From Haemophilus haemolyticus (GTDB lineage Bacteria > Pseudomonadota > Gammaproteobacteria > Enterobacterales > Pasteurellaceae), in NCBI RefSeq assembly GCF_001679045.1, contig NZ_LYCK01000002.1, forward strand, positions 1 to 60,054: a stretch of 60,054 nucleotides of DNA. The letters run 5' to 3'. Made by a program: the position numbers and the translations under genes. The notes below the pieces were generated by a model. It searched no databases, had not been told where the DNA came from, and saw only the letters and a program-made list of their open reading frames with translations. Numbering within the stretch: the first letter of the stretch is position 1; the number at the start of each line of letters is the position of its first letter. Positions 29,148-39,971 of this stretch are shown here, one piece after another.

Positions 29148-29936
29148 CTACAAAATAGTCAAAACCTTGTTAATTCCACATTGACGCGCATAAGCAGCCA
29201 ATGCATTAGTTTCTTCCGCACTTGGAATGTGCGTTGATAACCCAGTTTCATCGCGCGCACCTTTACTATGCACACGGATAATTTTTAATGCCACATCAGG
29301 ATAATTTCGTAAAAGTAGCACAACTTTTCCCACTAAATGTTCAGCATCAAAAAAATGCTTTAAAAAAACTAACCGCACTTCTTCCACTTTATTTAACGGT
29401 AACAAGGCAGCCAAATTTTGTAAATTTCGCTCCAGTTTATCGTTTTTTATGTGTAAACGTTGTGGTATCACTTGCTGTGGCACAATTCCTGTTTGATTTT
29501 GTCGGTCAAAACAAAGCGTTTGTAAACCAGCGCCCTCTCCTTTCAGATCAAATAAAAATTTATCAGTGACATCAATTAACGAACGAATACGATCAAACTC
29601 AAAAAAGCCACTACTATCCAAATAACAGGTTAATCCTTGCGAACGTAAAGCCTCAAATAGTGGCACCAGTTTTTTATGATGGATAGTCGGTTCACCACCT
29701 GAAATTGTGATACCTCGAATAAATGGAACCGCCTCCATAACCTGTTCATACAAATACTGCAAACTAACCAATTTCGCATTTTCCGTATAACGAGGAATAG
29801 TTTCCGGATTATGGCAATACAAGCAATTTAACTTGCAACCTTGCAGAAAAATACTCGAACGATTGCCTTGACCCTCTACATTTGAAAAAGGAATAATCCG
29901 ATGCAACGGCACAAAAATCTCAGAAAGTGCGGTCAT
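29148..29936 (-). CDS. yjjW: Radical SAM glycyl-radical-enzyme activase, YjjW type
   Basis: A 262-residue radical SAM enzyme with the CxxxCxxC cluster motif in CKLNCLYC (about 34-41), then ISGGEPT, the SAM-binding GGE motif. It should install a glycyl radical on the partner encoded immediately upstream, YjjI, whose stop lies eight bases away. Unlike most YjjW proteins it seems to lack the ferredoxin-like insert with two extra Fe-S sites: only the first three Cys form a cluster motif. In that respect it resembles the shorter PflA type. Assignment rests on the neighbour. Confidence 0.88.
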   Translation of the reverse strand: MTALSEIFVPLHRIIPFSNVEGQGNRSSIFLQGCKLNCLYCHNPETIPRYTENAKLVSLQYLYEQVMEAVPFIRGITISGGEPTIHHKKLVPLFEALRSQGLTCYLDSSGFFEFDRIRSLIDVTDKFLFDLKGEGAGLQTLCFDRQNQTGIVPQQVIPQRLHIKNDKLERNLQNLAALLPLNKVEEVRLVFLKHFFDAEHLVGKVVLLLRNYPDVALKIIRVHSKGARDETGLSTHIPSAEETNALAAYARQCGINKVLTIL

Positions 29937-29944
29937 TTTTCCAA

Positions 29945-31489
29945 TTATTTTTCAGCAGTGACATCTTTTTCATCGCGTAATTGGCGATCAAACACATTCG
30001 CACATTCATCCGTACCCGAGCCATACCAGGTTGTATCGCGTAATGCAACTTCGCCTTTACGGTATTTTTCAACTTCGCTTTTCTTCACCAAATAACCCGT
30101 AACGCGAATTAAATCCGTGTTTTTCAAATAGGTAGTAATGTAGCGATAGCCCAAAGAGAATGCACCATCAATAATATCCACCACCGCATCGCAGTGATCC
30201 ACATAGGTTTGATCAAAGGCGAATAAATCCCCTGTACCTGATGGGAAATATTTATGGAACGGTGCAGACTGTTTCAAATGTGCAAGTAACGTTGGTTCTT
30301 CGCCTACACGAATACGGTGAGCCGGCGCATTACGTTTGTCTTCTTCGTGGTTACTTGCGCCGACTTGCGCATGTAATAAATAACGATTGCCCGTGCGTTC
30401 TGCATAAACCCCTTCATGTGCATCGGTGATTTCTTTAAGTTTATCCATAATTGCTGTCGCAATTTCATCACCGCGAGCACTCTTACCAAAGGTTTCATTT
30501 AAGCCTTCACATTGCAATAAGTGGTTTGCTGCATCTGCCAAGCCCACAATTGCGAACATCCCCGTAAAATTAGTGCGTTTGATAAAGCCTTCTTTTTCGA
30601 GGAATGAACTGTTAAAGAAATTACTTTCTTCCACTACAAACTTATGGCGTTTATCCATGGTTGAAAGAGCACATTTCGCCACACGTGGTAATAATTCGTT
30701 TACCATTTCATCCGCACTTTTACACGCGCGGGCAATCGTCCCTAGACGTAAACGTGTTAATGTGTAAGCACCGCCACATTCAGGCAGTGCGTTATAGCAA
30801 CTTGCTACTCCATATTCTTCACCTAGATCAGAAATATAGTAAGCATCGTTCGCAAAAGATGGTTTAGAAACTAATAAACAGGCTTTTGCTGCAAGTTCAG
30901 CAAATTCACGGCTCGTTTTGGATTTATCATAACGAATGGTCATATTCGGTGTTGGCGCTTCAAGCTCAATCACTGCACGCAAAATCAAGCGACCCGCTTT
31001 CGTATCATAAGGCCCAATATTGGCATGACAGAATGAATCAGGCACAGTTTTGTCGATATGATTTAAGAAACGTTTAATTTTTATGTAATCTTTTTCTTCA
31101 TCTGTAATGAAAGGTTCGAGTAATACATCAAGACGACCAACATAAACAGGATAAGTTGTAATGGATGGCACGTGGGAGTAAAGAATCAATAATCCATCAA
31201 GTGCCTCATCAAGATCTTTTGGTGGCGGCAGCTCTAAAAATTCGCAGCCTTTTTTAATATACACATTGTAATCAGGCAGGATATAACGAGGACGATAAAT
31301 TGCGTAACCTTCACATAAATCACAAATCATCTGATTCTGTAAAAAGCCCCATTCTTCATCGGTATAGCCAAGCAAATCGCGAGGATCAAATAAACGCTCA
31401 GCAATATTGCCTAATGTCATTAATTTTTGATGATAAGTCAGATTATTGGCTTTAACCGTATCGAGAATATCTTGAAGTGTTGCTAACAT
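29945..31489 (-). CDS. yjjI: YjjI, glycyl radical enzyme of unknown function
   Basis: A 514-residue member of the YjjI/DUF3029 family of glycyl radical enzymes. The radical loop is RVTGY near the C-terminus with Gly465 as the likely radical site. Candidate active-site cysteines lie in the ASCYNALPECGG stretch. The substrate is unknown. It is co-transcribed with its activase. In E. coli the pair sits beside the deo operon, and here it lies next to nupC and deoD, so a link to nucleoside or deoxyribose breakdown without oxygen is plausible. A near-perfect CRP site lies 60-85 bases upstream. Confidence 0.92.
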   Translation of the reverse strand: MLATLQDILDTVKANNLTYHQKLMTLGNIAERLFDPRDLLGYTDEEWGFLQNQMICDLCEGYAIYRPRYILPDYNVYIKKGCEFLELPPPKDLDEALDGLLILYSHVPSITTYPVYVGRLDVLLEPFITDEEKDYIKIKRFLNHIDKTVPDSFCHANIGPYDTKAGRLILRAVIELEAPTPNMTIRYDKSKTSREFAELAAKACLLVSKPSFANDAYYISDLGEEYGVASCYNALPECGGAYTLTRLRLGTIARACKSADEMVNELLPRVAKCALSTMDKRHKFVVEESNFFNSSFLEKEGFIKRTNFTGMFAIVGLADAANHLLQCEGLNETFGKSARGDEIATAIMDKLKEITDAHEGVYAERTGNRYLLHAQVGASNHEEDKRNAPAHRIRVGEEPTLLAHLKQSAPFHKYFPSGTGDLFAFDQTYVDHCDAVVDIIDGAFSLGYRYITTYLKNTDLIRVTGYLVKKSEVEKYRKGEVALRDTTWYGSGTDECANVFDRQLRDEKDVTAEK

Positions 31490-31549
31490 AATGCCCCCTT
31501 TAGAAATGGTTTTGTATTGTACGCAATGGTAACAAAATAGACAATTTTG

Positions 31550-31573
31550 AAAATGTGAGCGAGATCACATTTT
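31550..31573. promoter_or_regulatory. CRP binding site upstream of yjjI
   Basis: TGTGA (31554-31558) and TCACA (31565-31569) are separated by 6 bases and flanked by AAAA and TTTT, so the 24-bp site matches the CRP consensus at all ten core positions. The nearest downstream gene is yjjI. A possible -10 box (TACAAT, 31516-31521) lies between. Confidence 0.88.
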
Positions 31574-31619
31574 CAGAAATAAAAACCGAAGCAAACGGTT
31601 AACTAGTAAAATAAGAAAG

Positions 31620-31680
31620 ATCTAAATTTAGATAAGTGAAAAAAGGACTTTGACTGGCAGAGTAATGAAGATCCGCCAGT
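31620..31680 (-). other. Palindrome and hairpin between yjjI and the heptosyltransferase gene
   Basis: ATCTAAATTTAGAT (31620-31633) is a perfect 14-bp palindrome. Next to it ACTGGC (31653-31658) pairs with GCCAGT (31675-31680). On the minus strand a T-run follows the latter after eight bases, so it may be the terminator of the glycosyltransferase gene at 31701. Confidence 0.4.
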
Positions 31681-31700
31681 TTTAATTTAATTGATGAGTT

Positions 31701-32741
31701 TTAAATGTTATGGCTTGAATAACACATTTTCTTAACAAAAGGGATTATCTCTTGTAATGCTTGTTGAATAGAAATTAGCCCTAGATTCATTTGAGTCTCT
31801 TTTCCCGCGGGTGGACAAAAGGCAAGATGCTTATCGACATCATTAATTGGTTTCCAGCGTCTCGGCTGAGAAGAACGACTATTTGGATAAAACCCGATAG
31901 TCGGAATATTAAACGCACTGCTCAAATGCAATGGCCCAGTAGATCCCGCAATAAATAAATCCGCACAAGCCAAAGAATGCGCAAAATCCACTAAACCTTT
32001 ATTCTTATCGTAAACAACTATACGTAAATTATTCACCATATTTGCCAATTCATGAGCTTTTTTACTTTCTCCAGGCCCTGCTGTCAGCACAATATTGCAA
32101 TCAAACTGAGCCAATAAGCCTTTAATTAAATCTGCATATTGCGCTAAAGAAAGATTCGTAGCTGAACCACCAGAACCGCTATGCACAAAGATCCATTTTT
32201 TATTTTCGGAAAGTCCTAAACTCTCTTGTAAGAAAATTCGTTGATTTTCCACCGCACTTTTCTCAAAGGTTAAATAAGGCGGTTTAGGTTCAACAACTGG
32301 CATATTATGCTTATGCAAAAAAGCACGGACTAAATCTTGATTGTATTCAGATTCCGATTTTTCAGAACGAGAACGGCGTTGTGTTAGACGGTGATTATAG
32401 AGAATTTGAACCCATTTAGTCGCAGGTGCAAGGCGATATTTAATCCCACTTTTCCAAGCGAGTTTTCCATTATGAGTATTGGAAAAGAAACTAATCATTC
32501 CATCAAACTGCTGCGCTTTGATTTCCTGCACAAGACGTTTGAAATCCGTTTTATCATTTTTTTTGCTATCAATAATAACATGATCTATAAACGGACAAAC
32601 TTCCGCTAGAGGCGCAGTGTAACTCGGAACAAGAGCGGTTAATTTTAAAGAAGGATTCGATAACTTCAGCATAGCAAAAGCGGGCCATGCTTGCATAAAA
32701 TCGCCTAATTTATCGTTACGAATAACTAAGATCTTTTCCAT
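31701..32741 (-). CDS. Glycosyltransferase family 9 (heptosyltransferase-like)
   Basis: A 346-residue GT-B fold protein related to ADP-heptose:LPS heptosyltransferases (WaaC/WaaF/OpsX). The N-terminal segment ILVIRNDKLGDF is the classical GT9 start. The C-terminal ADP-heptose site is visible as HSGSGG (about 197-202) and AGSTGPLHLSSAF (about 274-286). It probably adds a heptose to the lipooligosaccharide inner core or an outer branch, at the inner-membrane face. It stands alone with an uptake-signal hairpin upstream. The start at 32741 is chosen because the longer frame does not fit the family. Acceptor not determinable. Confidence 0.87.
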   Translation of the reverse strand: MEKILVIRNDKLGDFMQAWPAFAMLKLSNPSLKLTALVPSYTAPLAEVCPFIDHVIIDSKKNDKTDFKRLVQEIKAQQFDGMISFFSNTHNGKLAWKSGIKYRLAPATKWVQILYNHRLTQRRSRSEKSESEYNQDLVRAFLHKHNMPVVEPKPPYLTFEKSAVENQRIFLQESLGLSENKKWIFVHSGSGGSATNLSLAQYADLIKGLLAQFDCNIVLTAGPGESKKAHELANMVNNLRIVVYDKNKGLVDFAHSLACADLFIAGSTGPLHLSSAFNIPTIGFYPNSRSSQPRRWKPINDVDKHLAFCPPAGKETQMNLGLISIQQALQEIIPFVKKMCYSSHNI

Positions 32742-32756
32742 AATTTCTCCGCTAGA

Positions 32757-32787
32757 ATAAAAAAACCGCACTTGAAAGTGCGGTCGT
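32757..32787 (-). terminator. Paired uptake-signal terminator after fba
   Basis: ACCGCACTT (32764-32772) and AAGTGCGGT (32775-32783) nearly touch, giving a tight inverted pair. A run of seven T follows on the minus strand. It ends the pgk-fba transcript. Confidence 0.88.
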
Positions 32788-32808
32788 ATTTTATGTTATT
32801 TTTGTGGA

Positions 32809-33888
<1,080 letters not shown>

Positions 33889-34008
33889 ACTTGTGTTTCC
33901 TTTTTATGTTTAGCGGGACAAACCCACAATTGGAGAATTTTTTTGACTTTTTATTGATGGCGACATTTTTAATGATCGCCATCGATATGTCACATAGGAA
34001 AAGTGCGG

Positions 34009-35169
34009 TTAGTTTTTCGCACGTTTTTCAAGAATTTCTACTGCTGGTAATACTTTGCCTTCTACGAATTCTAAGAACGCACCGCCACCCGTTGAAATGT
34101 AAGAGATCTTGTCTGCAATACCGAATAAATCGATAGCCGCTAAAGTATCACCGCCACCCGCGATAGAGAATGCATCGCTATTTGCAATTGCGTGAGAAAT
34201 GATTTCAGTCCCTTTACGGAAGTTAGGGAACTCAAACACGCCAACTGGGCCATTCCATAAAACGGTTTTTGCATTTTTGATGATTTCAGCTAATTGTTCT
34301 GCAGATTTATCACCAATATCAAAGATAGATTCCTCATCTTTCACTTCAGTCACTGATTTTTCTGTTGCTACTGCAGTCTCAGTGAACTCCAAACCAACAC
34401 GTACATCAACCGGCACAGGAATATCTGTATTTGCGGCCAATTCTTTCGCAACTGGAATTAAATCAGCTTCATGTAAAGACTTACCTACATTGTGGCCAGC
34501 TGCCGCAATGAAAGTATTTGCAATACCACCGCCCACAATAATTTGGTCAGCGATTTTTGAAAGAGAATTTAATACTTCTAATTTAGTGGAAACTTTAGAA
34601 CCACCAACAATAGCCACCATTGGACGAGCAGGTTCTTTTAATGCTTTACCTAATGCATCTAACTCAGCGGCTAATAATGGACCTGCACAAGCGATTGGTG
34701 CAAATTCTGCAACACCGTAAGTTGATGCTTGCGCACGGTGAGCGGTACCAAACGCATCCATTACAAATACATCGCAAAGTGCAGCATATTTTTTACCTAA
34801 TTCTGGATCGTTTTTCTTTTCACCTTTGTTCACGCGTACGTTTTCTAAAACAACAATTTCGCCTTCTTTAACATCTACGCCGTTTAAATAGTCTTGTTCT
34901 AAACGAACATTAAAGCCTGCGTCTTTTAAGTAATCAACAACTGGTTGTAAAGAATCTTCTGGTTTGAATTCACCTTCAGTTGGACGACCTAAGTGAGAAG
35001 TTACCATCACTTTTGCGCCTTTTTCTAAGGCTAATTTTAAAGTAGGAATGGTCGCACGAATACGCGCATCTGAGGTCACTTTGCCATCTTTTACTGGCAC
35101 ATTAAGATCCGCACGGATAAATACACGTTTACCGGCTAAATCTAAATCGGTCATTTTGATTACTGACAT
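34009..35169 (-). CDS. pgk: Phosphoglycerate kinase
   Basis: Transfers the acyl phosphate of 1,3-bisphosphoglycerate to ADP, a substrate-level ATP step of glycolysis. It has 386 residues. The N-terminal substrate loop contains FIRADLNVP (about 16-24) and SHLGRP. The C-terminal nucleotide site carries GGGDTLAA and the STGGGA segment. It leads the pgk-fba unit from a promoter at 35216-35243. A possible FNR-type half-palindrome overlaps the -35 side. Confidence 0.98.
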   Translation of the reverse strand: MSVIKMTDLDLAGKRVFIRADLNVPVKDGKVTSDARIRATIPTLKLALEKGAKVMVTSHLGRPTEGEFKPEDSLQPVVDYLKDAGFNVRLEQDYLNGVDVKEGEIVVLENVRVNKGEKKNDPELGKKYAALCDVFVMDAFGTAHRAQASTYGVAEFAPIACAGPLLAAELDALGKALKEPARPMVAIVGGSKVSTKLEVLNSLSKIADQIIVGGGIANTFIAAAGHNVGKSLHEADLIPVAKELAANTDIPVPVDVRVGLEFTETAVATEKSVTEVKDEESIFDIGDKSAEQLAEIIKNAKTVLWNGPVGVFEFPNFRKGTEIISHAIANSDAFSIAGGGDTLAAIDLFGIADKISYISTGGGAFLEFVEGKVLPAVEILEKRAKN

Positions 35170-35215
35170 AATCTATCCTCTTGTTAAGTTAAAATTAAAA
35201 TTGAAAACTTTTCGT

Positions 35216-35243
35216 ATTATACCTACTTCGCGCTAGGTTGTAA
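35216..35243 (-). promoter_or_regulatory. pgk promoter
   Basis: TTACAA (35238-35243) and TATAAT (35216-35221) are 16 bases apart on the minus strand. Bases 35243-35256 read ACGAT-N4-ATCAA, a partial match to the FNR box (TTGAT-N4-ATCAA). It is centred about 40 bases upstream of the likely start site, the class II activator position. Confidence 0.72.
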
Positions 35244-35264
35244 CGATTTAGATCAAAGAAATTC

Positions 35265-36035
35265 TTATTTACTTTGGCAATTAATTACCTGCCATTTTTT
35301 ATCATAACAAATGAATAATTCGTTTCGGCTTGCACCTAAATAAGCATTTTTTAATTGTGGATTATGTTGTTTCATCCAACGAAAAAGTTCATTACGGCTT
35401 AAATTTTGATTCGGTAATTTTAATGAGCTAAATAATTCCTGCTCCTTAGCAAAATATTGCTGGGCAGAATCAAATGCACAGCTACCGTGTTTTTCCCATT
35501 CACCTTGCAATAATTGTTCACCTGGTGAAATAACCAAATATTGTGCTAATAAATCTTTTGGCAAGGCTGGTAAATCGCCCTTGCAAAAACGTGGATGATC
35601 CGTCACTGAAAGTGCATTTGCATTTTGAGGCCATAGCCCATGAACGACCCAACCTAAAGTGCGGTTATTTCCACATTGATATTGAGAGGAGGAAGGCAAC
35701 TGATTACCATATTTTTCACGCTGAATATCACAAAATCCAGGCGACCAAGATAATGCCAACATATAATAATCGACAGGCGCCTTTGCATTTTGCCCAATAG
35801 GATCATCACGCATAATCACATCATAATTGGTAAAAACATTCGGACTTTTCACCGTACTTTTTTCAATATCCGTCCGCTTTGTCTCAAATTTAGGCTCGGA
35901 TGCTTTTGTTTGCTTAGACTGTTCGATTACGGGAGAAGATGATTGATTTTTAGTTTTGGTTGAATCGGTAAAATATTGCCAAATTGCTAATACAACGAGG
36001 ACAATAAGAGAAAGGGAAGAAGTGAGTTTTTTCAT
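35265..36035 (-). CDS. Secreted or membrane-anchored RNase T2 family ribonuclease
   Basis: A 256-residue T2 ribonuclease. Both catalytic segments are present: CAS I HGLWP (132-136) and CAS II EKHGSC (181-186), so the two active histidines and the glutamate are in place. An N-terminal hydrophobic segment (about 6-20) has no clear cleavage site and is followed by a Lys/Ser-rich linker (about 25-65). It is therefore either an anchored or a secreted periplasmic enzyme. It probably degrades external or periplasmic RNA to nucleotides for salvage, fitting the nucleoside genes nearby. It lies upstream of pgk but appears separate. Confidence 0.9.
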   Translation of the reverse strand: MKKLTSSLSLIVLVVLAIWQYFTDSTKTKNQSSSPVIEQSKQTKASEPKFETKRTDIEKSTVKSPNVFTNYDVIMRDDPIGQNAKAPVDYYMLALSWSPGFCDIQREKYGNQLPSSSQYQCGNNRTLGWVVHGLWPQNANALSVTDHPRFCKGDLPALPKDLLAQYLVISPGEQLLQGEWEKHGSCAFDSAQQYFAKEQELFSSLKLPNQNLSRNELFRWMKQHNPQLKNAYLGASRNELFICYDKKWQVINCQSK

Positions 36036-36079
36036 AAATTTTGTTTAGTTTTTGTCAATCAAGTTTTTGTCAGCTATAA

Positions 36080-36373
<294 letters not shown>

Positions 36374-36515
36374 TTTTTAAAGCAACTGAAATATGACTTA
36401 TTATCTTCTAAAAGAGTGCGGTTAATTTTGAGCTTATTTTTATTATCATAAAACTGAAATTTTTCACCGCACTTTTATCTATAAAAAGAACTAGATTGAG
36501 TTACTTTTCTTCACA

Positions 36516-37736
36516 TTATCCTGCTACGGCCGGTAAATATCCCCATTGAATTAAAAATGGAATGACCATAATCACCACGCCAATCAATAACGCAAATATC
36601 AAAGCAAAATTACCGCCAGCAACACGATATGGCAATGTTGGATTTTCAATACGTGTACGCCATGCCAAGCCAATTGGTAAAATTAAGCAATAGAACGCAC
36701 ACAACAAACCTGCGTAACTTAATGCAGTAATAAATCCTTCAGGATAAAACAATGCAAATACAAGTGGTGGTAAAAATGCGGCAATAGTTAATACAACGCG
36801 ATTATTTGGTAAATGATAGCGTTTGAATAAATCACCTAAGCCTTCAAACACACCAAGCATTACGCCTAAGAATGAAGTAATTAAAGCGAGTGATGAGAAC
36901 ACGCGAACCACTTCCCCCATAAAATGAGAACCTGTAATTTCACGTGTTGCATTCACTAATCCATTTAGCGTTGGATCAGCTTGTAAAATACGCACAAATT
37001 CACTTTGACTTAATACACCATGAGTTGCTAACTGCCATACAAGGTAAGCGGCTAATGGAATCGCAGTACCAATCAAAATAGCACGACGGAATTTTTCTAC
37101 ACTTCCACCTAAGTAGCTATTTACACTCGCCATAATGACGTGGAAACCAAAAGAGGTGAAAAATATCGGCGCAGCAGAAACCACAAAAGCATAATCCAAA
37201 GGCAATGCCATTAAATTATCTGTTGCCACTTTTGGAAGCATCATAAACAGTACAAAAGCAAAGGCGACTAACTTACCAATAAATAACACGCGAGTTAAAC
37301 CATCCACGCCTTTCGTTCCTATAACGACAAAAGAACCTAATACGACAGTGAAGATAACAATCGCCGTTTTAAGCGACATCGCTTCCATTCCAAAAGCAGT
37401 TGGCAAACCTGAAAGTAAAGATCCACCACCCGTAATATAAGCGGCTGAAAGCGCATAAAGTAAAATTAACAAACTCAACGTTGCTAAAATACGTCCCGGA
37501 ACGCCAAAATATTTTTCAGCGAGCGTGGCCACACCGTCATCCAACTGATCCGCTGTTTGATACACTTCTACAAACAACAATCCACTGTAAACCAACAAAG
37601 CCCACAAGCCAACGAGCAATAACACGGTATAACCAAAGCCCATGCCCGCTGATGTAAGCGGCATAGCAAGCATACCTGCTCCAATGGTTGTGCCTGCAAT
37701 AATCAGCGCACTCCCAAATGTTTTATTCTGTAACAT
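36516..37736 (-). CDS. tyrP: Aromatic amino acid permease, TyrP family
   Basis: A 406-residue inner-membrane permease of the hydroxy/aromatic amino acid (HAAAP) family with about eleven membrane segments. The family start is clear: GSALIIAGTTIGAGMLAMPL (8-27). It imports tyrosine, or possibly tryptophan, by proton symport. Haemophilus has more than one TyrP-like gene, so the symbol is by family rather than proven specificity. It ends the tsaD-tdk-tyrP run, with a 36-base gap to tdk. The preceding space (36374-36515) contains two distant opposed uptake-signal-like arms. Confidence 0.9.
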   Translation of the reverse strand: MLQNKTFGSALIIAGTTIGAGMLAMPLTSAGMGFGYTVLLLVGLWALLVYSGLLFVEVYQTADQLDDGVATLAEKYFGVPGRILATLSLLILLYALSAAYITGGGSLLSGLPTAFGMEAMSLKTAIVIFTVVLGSFVVIGTKGVDGLTRVLFIGKLVAFAFVLFMMLPKVATDNLMALPLDYAFVVSAAPIFFTSFGFHVIMASVNSYLGGSVEKFRRAILIGTAIPLAAYLVWQLATHGVLSQSEFVRILQADPTLNGLVNATREITGSHFMGEVVRVFSSLALITSFLGVMLGVFEGLGDLFKRYHLPNNRVVLTIAAFLPPLVFALFYPEGFITALSYAGLLCAFYCLILPIGLAWRTRIENPTLPYRVAGGNFALIFALLIGVVIMVIPFLIQWGYLPAVAG

Positions 37737-37772
37737 AAAATTATCCTTATAGTGTTGTGTTTGAAAACTAAT

Positions 37773-38354
37773 TTAAAGTTGACCGCACTTTTCTTTATAG
37801 TGTAAACGGCAAACCGAAAGGTAAGAGTCATTGCCGCCAATTTGAATTTGCGCGCCTTCTTTAATAACCTCGCCTTGATCATTTAAGCGCAAAACAAAAT
37901 TAGCCTTACGGCCACAATAACAAATTGTTTTTAATTCTTCGAGTTGATCCGCCCAAGCCAGTAAATATTTACTTCCTTCAAAAAGTTCCGCTTGAAAATC
38001 TGTACGCAAGCCATAACAAAGCACGGGAATATTGAGTTTATCAACAACATCACTCAACTGGTAAACTTGTTGTTTGCTAAGAAATTGAGCTTCATCCACC
38101 AACACGCAATGCACTTTTTCTTTTTTTAAGTACTCATTGATTTCATCAAACAAATTGGTTTCCGAGCGAAATAAAAAGGCGTCTTGCGAAATACCAATAC
38201 GCGATGTGACTTTCCCCACGCCAAAACGATCATCAATCGCAGCCGTGTAAACTAATGTGTTCATATCACGCTCACGATAGTTATAGGAAGATTGTAGCAA
38301 CGTCGTTGATTTTCCAGCGTTCATTGTGGAGTAATAGAAGTAGAGTTTTGCCAT
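37773..38354 (-). CDS. tdk: Thymidine kinase
   Basis: Type II thymidine kinase of 193 residues that phosphorylates (deoxy)thymidine in nucleoside salvage. The Walker A-like P-loop is in STMNAGKST (8-16) and Walker B is DEAQFL. A zinc site is formed by CYCGRKANF and the C-terminal CRLHYKEKC. The start at 38354 has an AGGAGAAAAA ribosome site; the longer frame overlaps tsaD and is rejected. It is co-directional with tsaD eight bases upstream. Confidence 0.96.
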   Translation of the reverse strand: MAKLYFYYSTMNAGKSTTLLQSSYNYRERDMNTLVYTAAIDDRFGVGKVTSRIGISQDAFLFRSETNLFDEINEYLKKEKVHCVLVDEAQFLSKQQVYQLSDVVDKLNIPVLCYGLRTDFQAELFEGSKYLLAWADQLEELKTICYCGRKANFVLRLNDQGEVIKEGAQIQIGGNDSYLSVCRLHYKEKCGQL

Positions 38355-38362
38355 TTTTTCTC

Positions 38363-39391
38363 CTAAATTGCCGGTAATTCCGTCATTGCCCAACGAGGCT
38401 TAACATCAATAGCCAAATCGCTATGCTGACCTTGTTTTAAACGTAAAAAACCTGTGTAAGCAATCATGGCGCCATTATCTGTACAAAATTGGGGTTGAGG
38501 ATAAAACACTTCGCCACCTAAATTTTGCATTAAGTGCGCAAGCGTTTCTCGGAGTTTTTTATTTGCACTCACTCCTCCCGCAATCACTAAACGTTTATAG
38601 CCAGTTTCTTTTAATGCACGCTTACATTTAAGCGCAAGAGTATCCACCACTGCATCTTGGAAAGCATAAGCAATATCCGATTTAGTTTGTTCTGTTAGTT
38701 CACCCTCGTTTTTAATTGCTTTATTAATCGTATTCGCAGCAAATGTTTTTAAACCTGAAAAGCTAAAATCAAGGCCTGCACGATCTGTCATTGGGCGTGG
38801 AAATGTGAAACGATTTGGAGTGCCTTTTTCTGCTAAACGAGAAAGTGCCGCACCACCTGGATAATCTAGTCCAAGTAATTTTGCTGTTTTATCAAAGGCT
38901 TCACCTGCAGCATCATCAATGGATTCGCCAATCACTTCATATTTTCCTACACCATCTACACGCACTAATTGAGTATGGCCACCCGATACCAACAAAGCAA
39001 CAAAAGGAAAGTGCGGTGAGTTTTCATCAAGCATTGGCGCAAGTAAATGCCCTTCCATATGATGAATACCAATCGCAGGAACATTCCACGCATAAGCTAA
39101 AGAACGCGCAATCGTAGCGCCGACGAGCAATGCGCCGACAAGCCCTGGTCCACTCGTATAAGCAATACCATCAATATCGCTCGCCGTTAACTTAGCTTCT
39201 TCTAACGCAGCTTTAATGAGAGGAGCTGTTTTCCGAATATGATCGCGTGATGCTAATTCAGGAACCACACCACCATAATCTGCATGCAGGGCAATTTGAG
39301 TATAAAGTTGATTAGCAATTAACCCTTTTTCTTCATCATAAATCGCCACGCCCGTTTCATCACAGGAGGTTTCAATGCCTAAGATTTTCAT
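38363..39391 (-). CDS. tsaD: TsaD, tRNA threonylcarbamoyladenosine transferase subunit
   Basis: ASKHA-fold enzyme of 342 residues. With TsaB and TsaE it transfers threonylcarbamoyl from TC-AMP to A37 of ANN-decoding tRNAs. Metal ligands His111 and His115 lie in HMEGH. The GGHTQLVRV and [13 protein letters not shown] segments bind nucleotide. It is divergent from rpsU, a conserved gammaproteobacterial arrangement (tsaD/rpsU-dnaG-rpoD). Its product t6A is the substrate of TrmO. Confidence 0.97.
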   Translation of the reverse strand: MKILGIETSCDETGVAIYDEEKGLIANQLYTQIALHADYGGVVPELASRDHIRKTAPLIKAALEEAKLTASDIDGIAYTSGPGLVGALLVGATIARSLAYAWNVPAIGIHHMEGHLLAPMLDENSPHFPFVALLVSGGHTQLVRVDGVGKYEVIGESIDDAAGEAFDKTAKLLGLDYPGGAALSRLAEKGTPNRFTFPRPMTDRAGLDFSFSGLKTFAANTINKAIKNEGELTEQTKSDIAYAFQDAVVDTLALKCKRALKETGYKRLVIAGGVSANKKLRETLAHLMQNLGGEVFYPQPQFCTDNGAMIAYTGFLRLKQGQHSDLAIDVKPRWAMTELPAI

Positions 39392-39495
39392 TGATTTTCT
39401 TAATTTATTACCTAAAATGTTGTGCGATTTTACCCTGTTTAAGCGGTTTTAACCAGTTGAAACCACAAATATTAAGGTGAATTGGCATTCTTTCC

Positions 39496-39525
39496 TTTAC
39501 TTTTTCCCTAAAAGTAGATTAGAAT
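39496..39525 (+). promoter_or_regulatory. Probable rpsU operon promoter
   Basis: TTTACT (39496-39501) and TAGAAT (39520-39525) are 18 bases apart, about 100 bases upstream of rpsU in the tsaD/rpsU divergent space. The -35 and spacing are sub-optimal. Confidence 0.45.
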
Positions 39526-39622
39526 TGCGTCCTTTATTAAATTTACCATTTGCACAGTGATGCTTTGGTGAAAATAAAATTTTAAATTGCAATTAAATTA
39601 AACTCATTGAGGTGATTGGCTT

Positions 39623-39838
39623 ATGCCTGTAATTAAAGTACGTGAAAACGAATCATTTGACGTAGCTTTACGTCGTTTCAAACGCTCTTGCGAAAAAGCG
39701 GGAATCTTAGCTGAAGTACGCGCTCGCGAATTTTACGAAAAACCAACTACAATTCGTAAACGTGAAAATGCAACACTTGCAAAACGTCATGCAAAACGCA
39801 ACGCTCGCGAAAACGCGCGCAATACCCGTTTATACTAA
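39623..39838 (+). CDS. rpsU: Ribosomal protein S21
   Basis: A small basic ribosomal protein of 71 residues with the family pattern [22 protein letters not shown]. It is needed for efficient initiation on natural mRNAs. The ribosome site GAGGTGAT is strong. It is the first gene of the macromolecular synthesis operon rpsU-dnaG-rpoD, whose products act in translation, replication and transcription. A terminator-like hairpin after it limits dnaG expression. Confidence 0.98.
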   Translation: MPVIKVRENESFDVALRRFKRSCEKAGILAEVRAREFYEKPTTIRKRENATLAKRHAKRNARENARNTRLY

Positions 39839-39865
39839 TTTATAGTATTTTCTGACTCGAGTTAA

Positions 39866-39901
39866 GACAAACCGTGAATCCTTTGGGCTCACGGTTTTGT
39901 T
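39866..39901 (+). terminator. Internal terminator between rpsU and dnaG
   Basis: AAACCGTGA and TCACGGTTT form a perfect 9-bp stem with an 11-base loop followed by TGTTACTTT. In E. coli a partial terminator at this position keeps primase low. Confidence 0.8.
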
Positions 39902-39971
39902 ACTTTAAGCACAACAAAAATCTACGCCAAAAACGACCGCACTTTCACACCACGATCACGGAGGCTCGACA

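Noticed and set aside
36374..36515. Paired uptake-signal terminator between yfhL and tyrP
   Set aside because: One arm is degenerate (GAGTGCGGT) and the loop is over 40 bases, so folding is doubtful.
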